Shown: piece by piece, positions 1 to 8,041 of the stretch
Layout of the letters: every line of letters begins with the position of its first letter
Numbering within the stretch: position 1 is the stretch's first letter
DNA from: a virus
IMG/VR virus record: IMGVR_UViG_3300034160_000206
Location: 1-26,919 of that record
Strand: one strand, 5' to 3'
Length of the DNA stretch: 26,919 bases
Position numbers and translations under genes: made by a program
The notes under the pieces: model-generated
What the model was told of the DNA's origin: nothing
The model's database searches: none
What the model saw: the letters and a program-made list of their open reading frames with translations, nothing else

Positions 1-1878
1 TTATGACTGAATTAATCCAAAACCTTTCCATGTTCCTGGGTTAACAGTGCCGCCAACAGATACCCATCCTAAATACCCCCCGGGACTTGGCTGTAGATTG
101 TATACTATGGATCCGCGAATATAACGCCCAGACGAAGGAGGGCCAAAACCCCACTCTACTGACGGCATTACAATCGGTTTCATTTCGCCATAAATTAGCG
201 TCTCTCCACGATCTGAAATATCCCACACCAGATCAAAAGGTCCAAACGTCCGATTACTATCGGTAACAGTAAAAGTCTCAAGACGATACGCGGCAGCAGG
301 AACGCCCGAGCCTTCACCCCTGCGAGTTACTGTGTTGTTTACCACTTGGGCATTATTACCAGCATTCCTAATGTAATATCCGCCAGATTCGGTAAATGAT
401 GCGTCTTTTATCTGATTTCCGTTTATTACGCTATCTGCGGCTTTGTTGTATATTCCTGTTTTGTATGCGTTGTTTATCGAATTACCCAAAATATCAATGC
501 CCCACCCACTTTCTATGTGGATTGAGCCAAAATCGTTTGCAACTGGCGCGGTATTTGTTCCAGTTATTGTATTAGCCTGAATTACCCCCCTTCTAAATAT
601 CGCCCCAAGCGTTGATCCAGTATTATAAACATAAATAGAAGCACCCTGATTTCCCGCCATATTGTTATTAGCAATTGTTGCCCACGGCATGGCTCCAACA
701 TAAAACCATTTACTACCATCAACATAGTTTCCAGATAAGTGAATGCTGAAAAAATTAGTTGCTGGATCAATAAATATGCAAGATCCTTGAAGCGGGTTTG
801 CTATAGAACCGGCAGATGCAGCCATGTAGTGAAATCGGCAGTTTTTCACATCCAGACCTCTAAAATCTGGAATTCCAGTTGTACCTATCCATATTCCATG
901 CTTACTATTGGAAAAATCGCAATCTACAGCTTTTAAGTTCCTCCCTCTTAAATCAACGCATTTATTAAAAAAAAGGAAAGAAACTCCACACAAAAAAGCA
1001 TCACAATCATATTTGTTTGCTAATTCAGGGTTAAATAGTATTGCAGTCTGTGTGGTGTCGCCGCCACCATTAACATCGTTGCTGGCCCCGACAATCTGCA
1101 GGTCTTTAAATGAGCAAGCGGAGCTGGTTGCATTTATAACCGTGCCAGTAGTGCTTGTGCATATCAATGCTGATTTTTTGTAACTTAGTCCGCCAGTGTT
1201 ATTGCCGATAATACTAAGACTCAATGTTGAAGGGATTGTTATTGCTGTTATTTTACTGCGACCATCGACATAGAGAGAACCAGACCGCGTAAAATTTGCC
1301 AAAGTGTTTATGGCCGACTGAATAGCCGCTGTATCATCAGCTATACCGTTACCAATTGCGCCCATAGCAGTTGTTGTCAGCATGCAGTCAAGGCGATCTT
1401 TAATCGTATAATTGCGATACCCAGAGGGGAAAGTACCTGCGTGCAGTCCATTAATTACCGTTTGCACGCTCCCGTCACTAGAGGTCTCCACAAGCGAAGC
1501 CCCGGGTGTGCTTGAGCTTGCTAACTGCTGCCGTAGCATATCTGGGGCATACTTGAGCACATTCGGAAAATAAAACTGCTGCACGTTGTAGGCATCGTAA
1601 ATAGCCATTGAGTGACCTTCCACGGTCACAAACTTGGCAATCTGGCCACCGTAAACCGGATACCCGCCGGTGTTGATAATGATCGGCTGTGCAATTGGTA
1701 CGAGGCTGTCGTCTTCGTTCTGGACGTACACCTGGATCTGGTTTTCGGGGATTGTCGGATCTGTGTCGATTTGACCGATGTAAATCTTCCCATTGGCGGC
1801 TGCTTTAAACGATCGGGCCAAGGTAAAGATTTGTGACGGCATTGATACAACGACATTAGGGACGATAGGATCGGCCAT
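1..1878 (-). CDS. Tailspike (P22-type head-binding domain plus beta-helix)
   Basis: Complete 625-aa protein. Residues 1 to about 110 match the P22 tailspike head-binding domain (starts [31 protein letters not shown] and [16 protein letters not shown] are family hallmarks), which fixes the spike to the gp4/gp10 tail hub. After a Ser-rich linker, [18 protein letters not shown] (about residues 173-190) is the start of a pectate-lyase-like right-handed beta-helix that runs to the C terminus. Such domains bind and usually cleave host O-antigen or capsule; the substrate cannot be read here. The start is set by TGGAG eight bases upstream. The gene is the last of the late operon and faces the divergent arc-like gene. 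The beta-helix part looks more AT-rich than the head-binding part, as expected for a swapped receptor-binding module. High confidence for the class, none for the specificity. Confidence 0.93.
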   Translation of the reverse strand: MADPIVPNVVVSMPSQIFTLARSFKAAANGKIYIGQIDTDPTIPENQIQVYVQNEDDSLVPIAQPIIINTGGYPVYGGQIAKFVTVEGHSMAIYDAYNVQQFYFPNVLKYAPDMLRQQLASSSTPGASLVETSSDGSVQTVINGLHAGTFPSGYRNYTIKDRLDCMLTTTAMGAIGNGIADDTAAIQSAINTLANFTRSGSLYVDGRSKITAITIPSTLSLSIIGNNTGGLSYKKSALICTSTTGTVINATSSACSFKDLQIVGASNDVNGGGDTTQTAILFNPELANKYDCDAFLCGVSFLFFNKCVDLRGRNLKAVDCDFSNSKHGIWIGTTGIPDFRGLDVKNCRFHYMAASAGSIANPLQGSCIFIDPATNFFSIHLSGNYVDGSKWFYVGAMPWATIANNNMAGNQGASIYVYNTGSTLGAIFRRGVIQANTITGTNTAPVANDFGSIHIESGWGIDILGNSINNAYKTGIYNKAADSVINGNQIKDASFTESGGYYIRNAGNNAQVVNNTVTRRGEGSGVPAAAYRLETFTVTDSNRTFGPFDLVWDISDRGETLIYGEMKPIVMPSVEWGFGPPSSGRYIRGSIVYNLQPSPGGYLGWVSVGGTVNPGTWKGFGLIQS

Positions 1879-1964
1879 TTAGTTTTCTCCAGGCGTGCAG
1901 AAACCCCACAAGGCGCGGCTTGCGGTGGTGTTAGTTAATGGTTTTTCAGACCACAGTGGTCTTA

Positions 1965-1993
1965 TTGTTTATAAAAACAGTAGATCATATGAT
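1965..1993 (+). promoter_or_regulatory. Putative promoter and operator of the arc-like gene
   Basis: TTGTTT (1965-1970), 17 bp, then TATGAT (1988-1993) forms a sigma70-like promoter upstream of the likely GTG start at 2024. The perfect palindrome ATCATATGAT (1984-1993) covers the -10. A second palindrome, GACCAC-A-GTGGTC (1949-1961), lies just upstream of the -35. AGTAGA at 1979-1984 equals one half-site of the P22 Arc operator as I remember it, but the partner half-site is absent. Autoregulation by the Arc-like protein is inferred. Confidence 0.45.
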
Positions 1994-2023
1994 GCCAATC
2001 CACCCATTGGTGAGGTATCAACC

Positions 2024-2275
2024 GTGACTAGAGAAGACCCGCAATTCAATTTGCGCCTACCTAAAGAGCTGAAAGAAAAGGTTAAGCAACGTGCGGTACT
2101 TAACGGCCGCTCTCTTAACGCCGAACTGGTGCAGATCGTGCGCGATGCCCTGGCTCAGCCGTCGCATGTAATAGGCTACCGGAGCGACACGGAAAAGTTA
2201 GCGGATGCTCAAGCTGAAACCGTCAAGAAGATGGTTTTCGAAACGCTCGTGCAGATGTATGCTGATAAGAAATAA
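2024..2275 (+). CDS. Arc-like ribbon-helix-helix repressor
   Basis: An 83-aa protein from GTG 2024, preceded by GAGGT at 2012-2016. The frame stays open back to an ATG at 1895, but that longer start would swallow the promoter-like elements. Residues 6-40 align by eye with P22 Arc: PQFNLRLP is the DNA-contacting beta strand (Gln7, Asn9 and Arg11 correspond to Arc Gln9, Asn11 and Arg13), and NGRSLNAELVQIV is the helix-turn region (Arc has NGRSVNSEI). About 40 C-terminal residues, not present in 53-aa Arc, look helical and may mediate assembly. P22 Arc controls the ant promoter next to the tailspike gene. Here the neighbour is the same tailspike, but no ant follows, so the target is probably its own promoter and the downstream genes. 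Confidence 0.85.
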   Translation: MTREDPQFNLRLPKELKEKVKQRAVLNGRSLNAELVQIVRDALAQPSHVIGYRSDTEKLADAQAETVKKMVFETLVQMYADKK

Positions 2276-2288
2276 TCAGTAAGGGATC

Positions 2289-2319
2289 TTGGTGTGTAGT
2301 TTTTGCACTGTGCTATTAT
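2289..2319 (+). promoter_or_regulatory. Putative extended -10 promoter for the 149-aa gene
   Basis: TGCTATTAT (2311-2319) is an extended -10 (TG, one base, TATTAT). The only -35-like hexamer is TTGGTG at 2289-2294 with 19 bp spacing, which is poor, but extended -10 promoters tolerate this. It lies 35 bp before the ATG at 2354 in the gap after the arc-like gene. Confidence 0.35.
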
Positions 2320-2353
2320 CTTGAAAATATTGTAAATAGTGGAGAGATATAAA

Positions 2354-2803
2354 ATGGCTGATAAAACGGAAATCCAGCCAACCGTTAGCTTTACTTACCC
2401 AACAATGCTTAACGACACCACCGAAAACGAGGGTATCGTGGGTGAACCTATTCTTGATTTTTGCGTTAAAAATCTTCCTACCGAATTCGGATTAATTGCT
2501 GTATCCGGCCTTGTCGGTGTATCTATTGATAAGTCATATAGCATCGATACTAATGTGTATCTTAACGACAAACTTGTCACCGACCCCCGCGCGGAATCTA
2601 AGCTCATTGAGCATCGGCCCAATCTCTCTACCGAAGGTCTTTACGTTGCTACATTAGGTATAGAGATAGAAAAGATAAAAGCGGAATCACCCGGGTTTTA
2701 TATGTTAAAAACATCTCTGTATGAAAACCAAGACGATGCTCCGCGGGTACTTGTTGATAGCAAAGAATGCCTTTTCGCTGTTTCTTGCCATTGGGATCAC
2801 TGA
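2354..2803 (+). CDS. Unknown phage protein, 149 aa
   Basis: I do not recognise this protein. The ATG at 2354 is chosen over a GTG at 2339 because GGAGAG (2341-2346) sits seven bases before it. It is acidic and soluble-looking, with no signal peptide or membrane span. It alternates short hydrophobic strands with polar turns (for example FGLIAVSGLVGVSIDKSYSI and EGLYVATLGIEIEKIKA), which suggests a beta-rich fold. It has only two cysteines besides Cys at about residue 38. It sits second in the plus-strand block between gene 16 and the tailspike and is followed two bases later by a small membrane protein, so the two are probably co-transcribed. A role in superinfection exclusion or lysogenic conversion would fit the position but is not shown by the sequence. 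Confidence 0.72.
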   Translation: MADKTEIQPTVSFTYPTMLNDTTENEGIVGEPILDFCVKNLPTEFGLIAVSGLVGVSIDKSYSIDTNVYLNDKLVTDPRAESKLIEHRPNLSTEGLYVATLGIEIEKIKAESPGFYMLKTSLYENQDDAPRVLVDSKECLFAVSCHWDH

Positions 2804-2805
2804 TT

Positions 2806-3120
2806 ATGGGTACTGTTTCCAGTCTGCCAATACGACCAAAACTTGCAAAATCACTGTCCAGCCCTCATGATCATGATGGTACTGGTAGCGGTGGTAATGG
2901 TGGAGGTGATGATATGCAACAACGTGTCAAAGAACTTGAGAGGGATGTGCAGTCCATTAAGACAGACATTGCTGTCATCAAGTCAAACTACGCAACCAAT
3001 ACCAATGTTAGTGACGCCAAGAACAGCATCATTCTTTGGGTAGTTGGCGCGGTGATATTCGCCCAGTTGATACCTACACTCCCGGCGATCATCACCGCAG
3101 TAAAAACGCTTTTAAAATAG
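2806..3120 (+). CDS. Small coiled-coil membrane protein, 104 aa
   Basis: The ATG at 2806 lies two bases after the preceding stop. The protein has a His/Gly-rich N-terminal tail (residues about 20-35), a heptad segment RVKELERDVQSIKTDIAVIK, and one C-terminal membrane span (about IILWVVGAVIFAQLIPTLPA). This layout resembles XhlA-like or phage exclusion proteins, in which a coiled coil is tethered to the inner membrane, but I cannot assign a family. A very strong internal Shine-Dalgarno, GGAGGT (2902-2907), precedes ATG 2914, so a 68-aa product starting MQQRVKELE may also be made. It is adjacent to two other small genes of the same strand, on the opposite strand to the surrounding late genes. 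Confidence 0.7.
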   Translation: MGTVSSLPIRPKLAKSLSSPHDHDGTGSGGNGGGDDMQQRVKELERDVQSIKTDIAVIKSNYATNTNVSDAKNSIILWVVGAVIFAQLIPTLPAIITAVKTLLK

Positions 3121-3143
3121 CCATCTGTGGCTAGGGGGTTAGG

Positions 3144-3329
3144 GTGTATATTTTTATAAAAATATTAAAGGCAGTTATTTTTTTCTTAGCAATGGCATCT
3201 TTCGGTTTCGGTATATTACCCGAATATGAAGGGGCAACTCATGGGGGCTTTGCCTTCGCTTCACTGTCCATTGCATTGATGGTTGTATGGGCTGAAGTAA
3301 AATCAACAATCTTATCCTTTAAAAAATAA
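3144..3329 (+). CDS. Small two-span membrane protein, 61 aa
   Basis: GTG start at 3144 with AGGGGG (3133-3138) at five bases spacing. It contains two hydrophobic stretches, IKILKAVIFFLAMASFGFGI near the N terminus and FAFASLSIALMVVWA after a short polar loop (PEYEGATHGG), so both ends are probably cytoplasmic. No family recognised. It is the last gene of the plus-strand block and converges on gene 16 with only 16 bp between stop codons; no clear terminator hairpin is visible there. The size and placement fit a superinfection-exclusion or conversion protein (P22 sieA lies in this region), but it is much shorter than SieA and shows no recognisable similarity. Confidence 0.62.
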   Translation: MYIFIKILKAVIFFLAMASFGFGILPEYEGATHGGFAFASLSIALMVVWAEVKSTILSFKK

Positions 3330-3345
3330 TAAAGTATCCTTAGTT

Positions 3346-5619
3346 TTAGTCTACCGCCGTAGCGTTATCGCGGTCTTTAAGCCACCAAACAACGCCCATA
3401 CGCGCTATCGTCCGCTTATCTGGGTCTGGTAAGGAGTCATAGAAGGCTCGCCACTTCGGATTGCTACGAATACGTTTCTCAGCAACATTTGAAGGAGCGT
3501 TTTTCGGCAAAGTTTTAACTGCATTTTGGTACGCTGGTGAGAGTATTAACTGTTCTGCAGCATCGGCAGAACCTGCACCACCGGCTAGTCTAGCCTTTTC
3601 CGCCAGTTTTTCCCCTAATGCCGCGCCAGCTACAGCTCCCAAGGGGCCACCTTTAGCACCTACCATGGTCCCAACCCTACCGGCGTATCGTGCCACCATA
3701 TCGTGAGCCGCCGTGACCCTATTGAAACGATCTGTAAACTCCTTCAGTGCACCCGTGGTGACTTCGTGCACTTTTGCTCCGCGAATCGCGTTAGCAACAG
3801 TGTAAACATTACCAAGACCATTCATTAGCTCACGAGGAACATGTTGCGCTAGCAGCCTAATCTGTCCGCTACTGCGCATATTCTGATACCAATCAGCATA
3901 ACCCGCTGGGTTAAAATCCGCCCCACGTTTACCGGTGGATAGCATATCTCTGAGCGCAACACCTATCATTTCAGAACGCATTTGGCGTGAAGGGATATTT
4001 TGCATTAGCTCCCTAAATTGCTGACCGTTACCCTTAGCCATGGCTGACAGAGAGTTAGAGACCTTGGTTGTCGCATCCCCCATCAACGTGCGCCCCCTGA
4101 CGGTTTGCATCTGCCCTTCCATATTTTTCCGCATCTGCACAAGTCGCTGAGCAACTTCGAAGTCACGGCGGGCGCTAACGTCTCCTAACACAACGCGCTG
4201 ATCTTCAGATAACTGAGAATAAAGCCTTGATAAAGCAGCTTCATCTGCATCTTTATAGGGGCCGCTTTTCTTATACAGCGCCTGCCCCACCATTCTACGT
4301 TGCTTGTTCAGGTTAGCGTATGTCAAACTACCTTCAGGACCAGGATTTACCGCTTTGAAAACACGTTGCTCAATCGGGTCAAGATTTTCCCAACCACCAA
4401 GCTCATCCGCCTGGCGTTCCAGGTGTGCCGCAGTGTTACCCGCTTCTACTTTAGTCCCAGGTGGCATTGCTTTATCTACTCGAGAATAGAGTTGATCACT
4501 TTTGCGTTCAAGCGCGGCCATACGGCCATCCATTTGGCCGACAAACTTTTCACTCATACCTAGTGCATCAGGCGCCCCCGCAACTTCATCAAGTATTTTC
4601 CCAGCACTGTTAGCCAGAGATCTTATCGCTTCATCCTCCTGAACTTTGAGCCCCGAGCCTTTACGCGATTTTAGCGCCTGCTCCACCGCCTGATATTGAG
4701 CGTTACCAGATAGATGTGACGGGAGTAGTTCATCTACCATACCGAGACGTGTCGCCGCGTCTATCACTTCCTGTTTAGGTTGCACATCTAACCCTTGAAG
4801 CGAAGATGCAAGTTCTGGTTTTTTCTGCACGGCAAGTTTACGTAGAGTATCTTCGGTTGCGATTTGCTCCGCTGGTGTCCCTACTGGTGCCGCAGTTGCC
4901 ACGCTTTCAGCCGCAGATGCGGTTGGTGAACGCCCTAATACCGCATTGGCAGCTTTGCCAAGAAGTGGCATAACCACTCGCGCCGCGCCGCTGGCAGCGA
5001 CGCTGGTGCCTAGATCACTGGCCAGACTTCCTGTGTCGTTTTTGCTGCTGTTCTGCGCCAATGCACCAACAGTGTTCTCTGCAACCATATCAGCCAAACG
5101 TGTTGCGGCACGCTCAACACGGCCGCCACCGGCAGCAGAGCCCAAAGTAGCTGCGGTACGTTCCGCACCGACACCAGGTATAAGATAAGGCCCGATCTCC
5201 GCGCCGATCTTGGCATATTCAGTTTGAGGCCGTATCCCCTCCGGTAATTGCCCCGCAGGAATCGGGTTATAGGTTCCGTCAGTTAACCCCAATGCACCCC
5301 CTGCGGCAGCACCCGCACTTTTCACGGCGTTTGCAATCTCAATTGGAATGTTGAGTACGTTGGCCCCTGCCTGCAGTAAGCCCTTTCCAGCTTCTGCCAG
5401 TATTCCAGGCTCTTCAGTTTGTTGCTGTCCTGCTGCCTGAGGTTGAGCGTTTGCAGGCGGGTATGCTGCAAAGAACTGCTGACGCGCCTCTTCTGCCTGA
5501 TCGCCAGCTCTAGGGGCTACTACTTCGTTGAAATACTGATCTTGCGCGGCCGCCTGCTGCGCCGGTGGTAATTGCTGGTATTGAGGAGACGCTATAACGT
5601 CCTTCCATGCTTTGGCCAT
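3346..5619 (-). CDS. 16: Ejection (DNA transfer) protein, gp16-like
   Basis: A 757-aa protein in the position of P22 gene 16 (609 aa in P22). It should be one of three proteins expelled from the capsid to carry DNA across the envelope. The N terminus is Ala/Gln/Pro-rich. A Gly/Ala-rich hydrophobic stretch (about residues 85-115, ...AVKSAGAAAGGALGL) and another near the C terminus (VGAKGGPLGAVAGAALGEKLAEKARL) could insert in membranes. Long charged helices lie between them. I see no convincing lytic transglycosylase signature. The ATG shares one base with the stop of gene 20 (TAATG), which indicates translational coupling. It is longer than in P22, so it may be a divergent APSE/Sf6-like type. 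Confidence 0.85.
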   Translation of the reverse strand: MAKAWKDVIASPQYQQLPPAQQAAAQDQYFNEVVAPRAGDQAEEARQQFFAAYPPANAQPQAAGQQQTEEPGILAEAGKGLLQAGANVLNIPIEIANAVKSAGAAAGGALGLTDGTYNPIPAGQLPEGIRPQTEYAKIGAEIGPYLIPGVGAERTAATLGSAAGGGRVERAATRLADMVAENTVGALAQNSSKNDTGSLASDLGTSVAASGAARVVMPLLGKAANAVLGRSPTASAAESVATAAPVGTPAEQIATEDTLRKLAVQKKPELASSLQGLDVQPKQEVIDAATRLGMVDELLPSHLSGNAQYQAVEQALKSRKGSGLKVQEDEAIRSLANSAGKILDEVAGAPDALGMSEKFVGQMDGRMAALERKSDQLYSRVDKAMPPGTKVEAGNTAAHLERQADELGGWENLDPIEQRVFKAVNPGPEGSLTYANLNKQRRMVGQALYKKSGPYKDADEAALSRLYSQLSEDQRVVLGDVSARRDFEVAQRLVQMRKNMEGQMQTVRGRTLMGDATTKVSNSLSAMAKGNGQQFRELMQNIPSRQMRSEMIGVALRDMLSTGKRGADFNPAGYADWYQNMRSSGQIRLLAQHVPRELMNGLGNVYTVANAIRGAKVHEVTTGALKEFTDRFNRVTAAHDMVARYAGRVGTMVGAKGGPLGAVAGAALGEKLAEKARLAGGAGSADAAEQLILSPAYQNAVKTLPKNAPSNVAEKRIRSNPKWRAFYDSLPDPDKRTIARMGVVWWLKDRDNATAVD

Positions 5620-6899
5620 TATTCACCCCATAGGCTGGAGAAGCCCGTTTGTTGCTGCGGTGCTGGTGCTTGGGTGGGAGTAGCCGTTTGCACGGGTATC
5701 CCGTAAGTTTTCTGCGCCGCAGTAAGTTTCCCTTGTAATTGCCCTTCGATGCGGTCCAGTGACTTAATGAACTCGGCTTGACTCATTTTTGGGCTAAGCG
5801 CACCTACAGCATCAGTTAGTTTTTTACCCTCGGCATCAGACAATGCCCCCATGCCTTTCATAGACTGCACCATAGGAAGAAACGTTTGTGCTTTAAAGGT
5901 ATCGAGTTTAGCCTCGAAGTCAGCAGCATCGGTACCTGGTACTGTTAGGAAAGCCGAGTTAAAGCCAACAGCTTTTCTCAAACCGGGAGAGGTTTTAAGA
6001 TCGGCAATCGTGCCTAACGCAGTGCTAAAAGTGTCGTAAGTCTGCTGTGCTTGCTGAGTTTTTTGCGTGCGGGCGTCTTCGGCTTTCTGTCGCGCGTCTA
6101 TTTGCTTTTGCTGCAGTTCGCCCAGTCGAGCAACATTAGTTTCACGTGCGATCTGTCTGTCCAGAACTTTATCTTGCACCTCTGCCTGCTTGATCTGGCG
6201 ATCGAGTGCAGCATTCTGCGCGCTGATATTCTGGCCGCGAACGGTAATATCCTGACCACGCCGAGCGGTTTCAGCTGTCAGGTTCTGCCCACGCATGGTA
6301 ACCTTGCGACCTTCTGCCTTATCCTGCAGATCGTAATACTTATCCGGGCCGAGCGCTGATAAGCCGAGGTGGTCTACAAACTTGCCGAACTCCTCCGGCG
6401 AACTTTGGTACATTTTCGCCACGTCCTCCGGCCTTGCGCCAACGCGAGCAAGTGCTTGCTGATTTGATTGCAGCCATGTCGCCATTGATTCAGGGGATTT
6501 AGCGGCGATCCTTGCGGTTGCCGCTAGGCTGCCGATACTGTCCCGCTGCTCCTGGTCAATGAACCCCAACCCTTTTTGCACACTCTCAAACTGATCTGGA
6601 AATTGCGCCGCAAGATTGCGCATACCCTCGCGGTCGCCAGATGCAAAAGCCTGCCCATAAAGCTGCTTAAACTGCTTTCCGCGCTCTGCGGCCTGTTGCT
6701 CCTTATGCTGCTGTGATAACCCGTTCAAGCCTTGTAAGCCCTGAAGCGCAACGTTATTACCGCCTGCACGAGCAAACTCATTGTTACCCTGAATAAGGCC
6801 AAGCGTGGTGTTAACACTACTGGCTTGAGGGGCATTTTCGTTATTCCTTCCTAACCCCGCCAGTAACCCGCCACCATTACCTTCTTGCCATGTCGCCAT
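5619..6899 (-). CDS. 20: Ejection protein, gp20-like
   Basis: A 426-aa protein from ATG 6899 (MATWQEGNGGGLLAGLG). The frame is open upstream to 6950, but the ATG at 6899 overlaps the gene 7 stop by one base (TAATG), the same junction as at gene 16. Residues about 200-270 are a Gln/Arg/Glu-rich helix with repeats (GQNLTAETARRGQDITVRG, then DRQIKQAEVQDKVLDRQIAR), typical of gp20. P22 gp20 is 471 aa and enters the cell ahead of or with the DNA. It lies between genes 7 and 16, as in P22. Confidence 0.87.
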   Translation of the reverse strand: MATWQEGNGGGLLAGLGRNNENAPQASSVNTTLGLIQGNNEFARAGGNNVALQGLQGLNGLSQQHKEQQAAERGKQFKQLYGQAFASGDREGMRNLAAQFPDQFESVQKGLGFIDQEQRDSIGSLAATARIAAKSPESMATWLQSNQQALARVGARPEDVAKMYQSSPEEFGKFVDHLGLSALGPDKYYDLQDKAEGRKVTMRGQNLTAETARRGQDITVRGQNISAQNAALDRQIKQAEVQDKVLDRQIARETNVARLGELQQKQIDARQKAEDARTQKTQQAQQTYDTFSTALGTIADLKTSPGLRKAVGFNSAFLTVPGTDAADFEAKLDTFKAQTFLPMVQSMKGMGALSDAEGKKLTDAVGALSPKMSQAEFIKSLDRIEGQLQGKLTAAQKTYGIPVQTATPTQAPAPQQQTGFSSLWGE

Positions 6900-7579
6900 T
6901 AGAATAAACTCCCAAGAACGCCTAACCCCCCACCGATAGCCGCGCCCCACGGGCCGCCAATCGCCATGCCCGCACTAGCACCACCCAAACCACCAGTGAG
7001 CGCGGATTGAAACCCTGATGGTTTATTGGCGTTGGCAGCGGCCAATGAGGCCTGTTGCTGATATAACTGCCCCATGTTGTTTGCATAGGACTGGCCCGCA
7101 TTCGCCTGCCCCTGCAGCGCTCCCAGGCCGATGTTTGCAAGGTTTTGGTAGTTGTTCATCTGGCCGGATAACCAGTTTTGCCCGAGCGTGGGAGCAATTG
7201 TCGCCAGTCCGTTCGCCGTTGCGGTTGACCCAAGGCCGCCAGTTGCCTCCGCTCCTGCTAGTTGTTGATAGCGAGCCTGATTAGCGAGGTCTTTAAACTG
7301 GCCAGAGTTATAATAATCACCTAACGCCTGCTGTTGGCCGCCCAGGGTTGATAACCCCTGTAGTTGGCCAACATACTGCTGCGCCATGGGCGTGAACGGT
7401 GCCAGATTGTTCATTACCGTTTGCCACTGCTCGCGCTGCAAATCGGTTTGTTTATTGATTGCATCGGCCTGCGCGCCCGAACCGCTATCGCCGCCACCGC
7501 CACCTTTACCGCCTTTTTCAAGGTACAGAGGTTCCTCCCGCAATATGTATTTGCGGTTAAATGTAAGTGCAAAATTCAT
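6899..7579 (-). CDS. 7: Ejection protein, gp7-like
   Basis: A 226-aa protein. The N terminus resembles P22 gp7, with an EEPLYLEKGGKGGGGG motif near residues 15-30; P22 gp7 is 229 aa and loses its N-terminal 20 residues during maturation. The middle is Gln/Asn-rich. The C terminus is a Gly/Ala hydrophobic segment (GGASAGMAIGGPWGAAIGGG), suitable for membrane insertion. It follows gene 14 by nine bases and is coupled to gene 20 by a one-base overlap. Confidence 0.88.
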   Translation of the reverse strand: MNFALTFNRKYILREEPLYLEKGGKGGGGGDSGSGAQADAINKQTDLQREQWQTVMNNLAPFTPMAQQYVGQLQGLSTLGGQQQALGDYYNSGQFKDLANQARYQQLAGAEATGGLGSTATANGLATIAPTLGQNWLSGQMNNYQNLANIGLGALQGQANAGQSYANNMGQLYQQQASLAAANANKPSGFQSALTGGLGGASAGMAIGGPWGAAIGGGLGVLGSLF

Positions 7580-7588
7580 AGCGGTATC

Positions 7589-8041
7589 CTACTGTTTGGA
7601 AAGGAACGCTGTTAACTCTTCCCGAGTGGCAGCGTAGAAAGTGACGTCGTCAACGCCCTTGAAATACTTCTTGATGGTGCCGACTCGGGTTAGACCGATC
7701 ATTGCGCAGTACATTTGGCCGTGCCGGAACTTACGGGCAGCGAACGAGGTAACGCACTGGACGTTTGTTTGAGCCAGGATAAAGCGCCAGAACGCCAAGC
7801 CTATTTTCTTACTGAAGCCTCGCGCTTCTTTCAGGTACATCGCGTGGCAATCAAACGTCAGCGGCTGGATCTCGTGGAAATAGACAATACCGCCAAACTG
7901 ACCGTGCACATGCACTTCGAAATATCGGCAATCCGGCCTGTAATCGTATCCATCACCGTTATTACTGCCTGCGATGATATCGGGATGGTTGCCTACAGCC
8001 TCGATCAGGTCGATGTTCCGCGTCGGTATGAAAGTAATCAT
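7589..8041 (-). CDS. 14: Head assembly protein, gp14-like
   Basis: A 150-aa protein of the P22 gp14 type (DUF2824), positioned between the tail needle and gene 7. It is compact and aromatic/His-rich (CRYFEVHVHGQFGGIVYFHE) with a core reminiscent of an acetyltransferase fold (GFSKKIGLAFWRFIL, then ARKFRHGQMYCAMIGLTRVG). That resemblance is structural guesswork. In P22, gp14 is needed for infectious particles, probably in the assembly of ejection proteins. The ATG follows the needle stop directly (8042). Confidence 0.85.
   Translation of the reverse strand: MITFIPTRNIDLIEAVGNHPDIIAGSNNGDGYDYRPDCRYFEVHVHGQFGGIVYFHEIQPLTFDCHAMYLKEARGFSKKIGLAFWRFILAQTNVQCVTSFAARKFRHGQMYCAMIGLTRVGTIKKYFKGVDDVTFYAATREELTAFLSKQ

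Noticed and set aside
3330-3345. A bidirectional terminator between the convergent 61-aa gene and gene 16
   Set aside because: Only a weak AT stem (CTTTA/TAAAG) is visible, without a GC core or clear T tract.
6900-6950. A longer gene 20 start at 6950
   Set aside because: The TAATG overlap with gene 7 and the conserved MATWQ-type N terminus favour 6899; the extension would overlap the end of gene 7 with no ribosome site.
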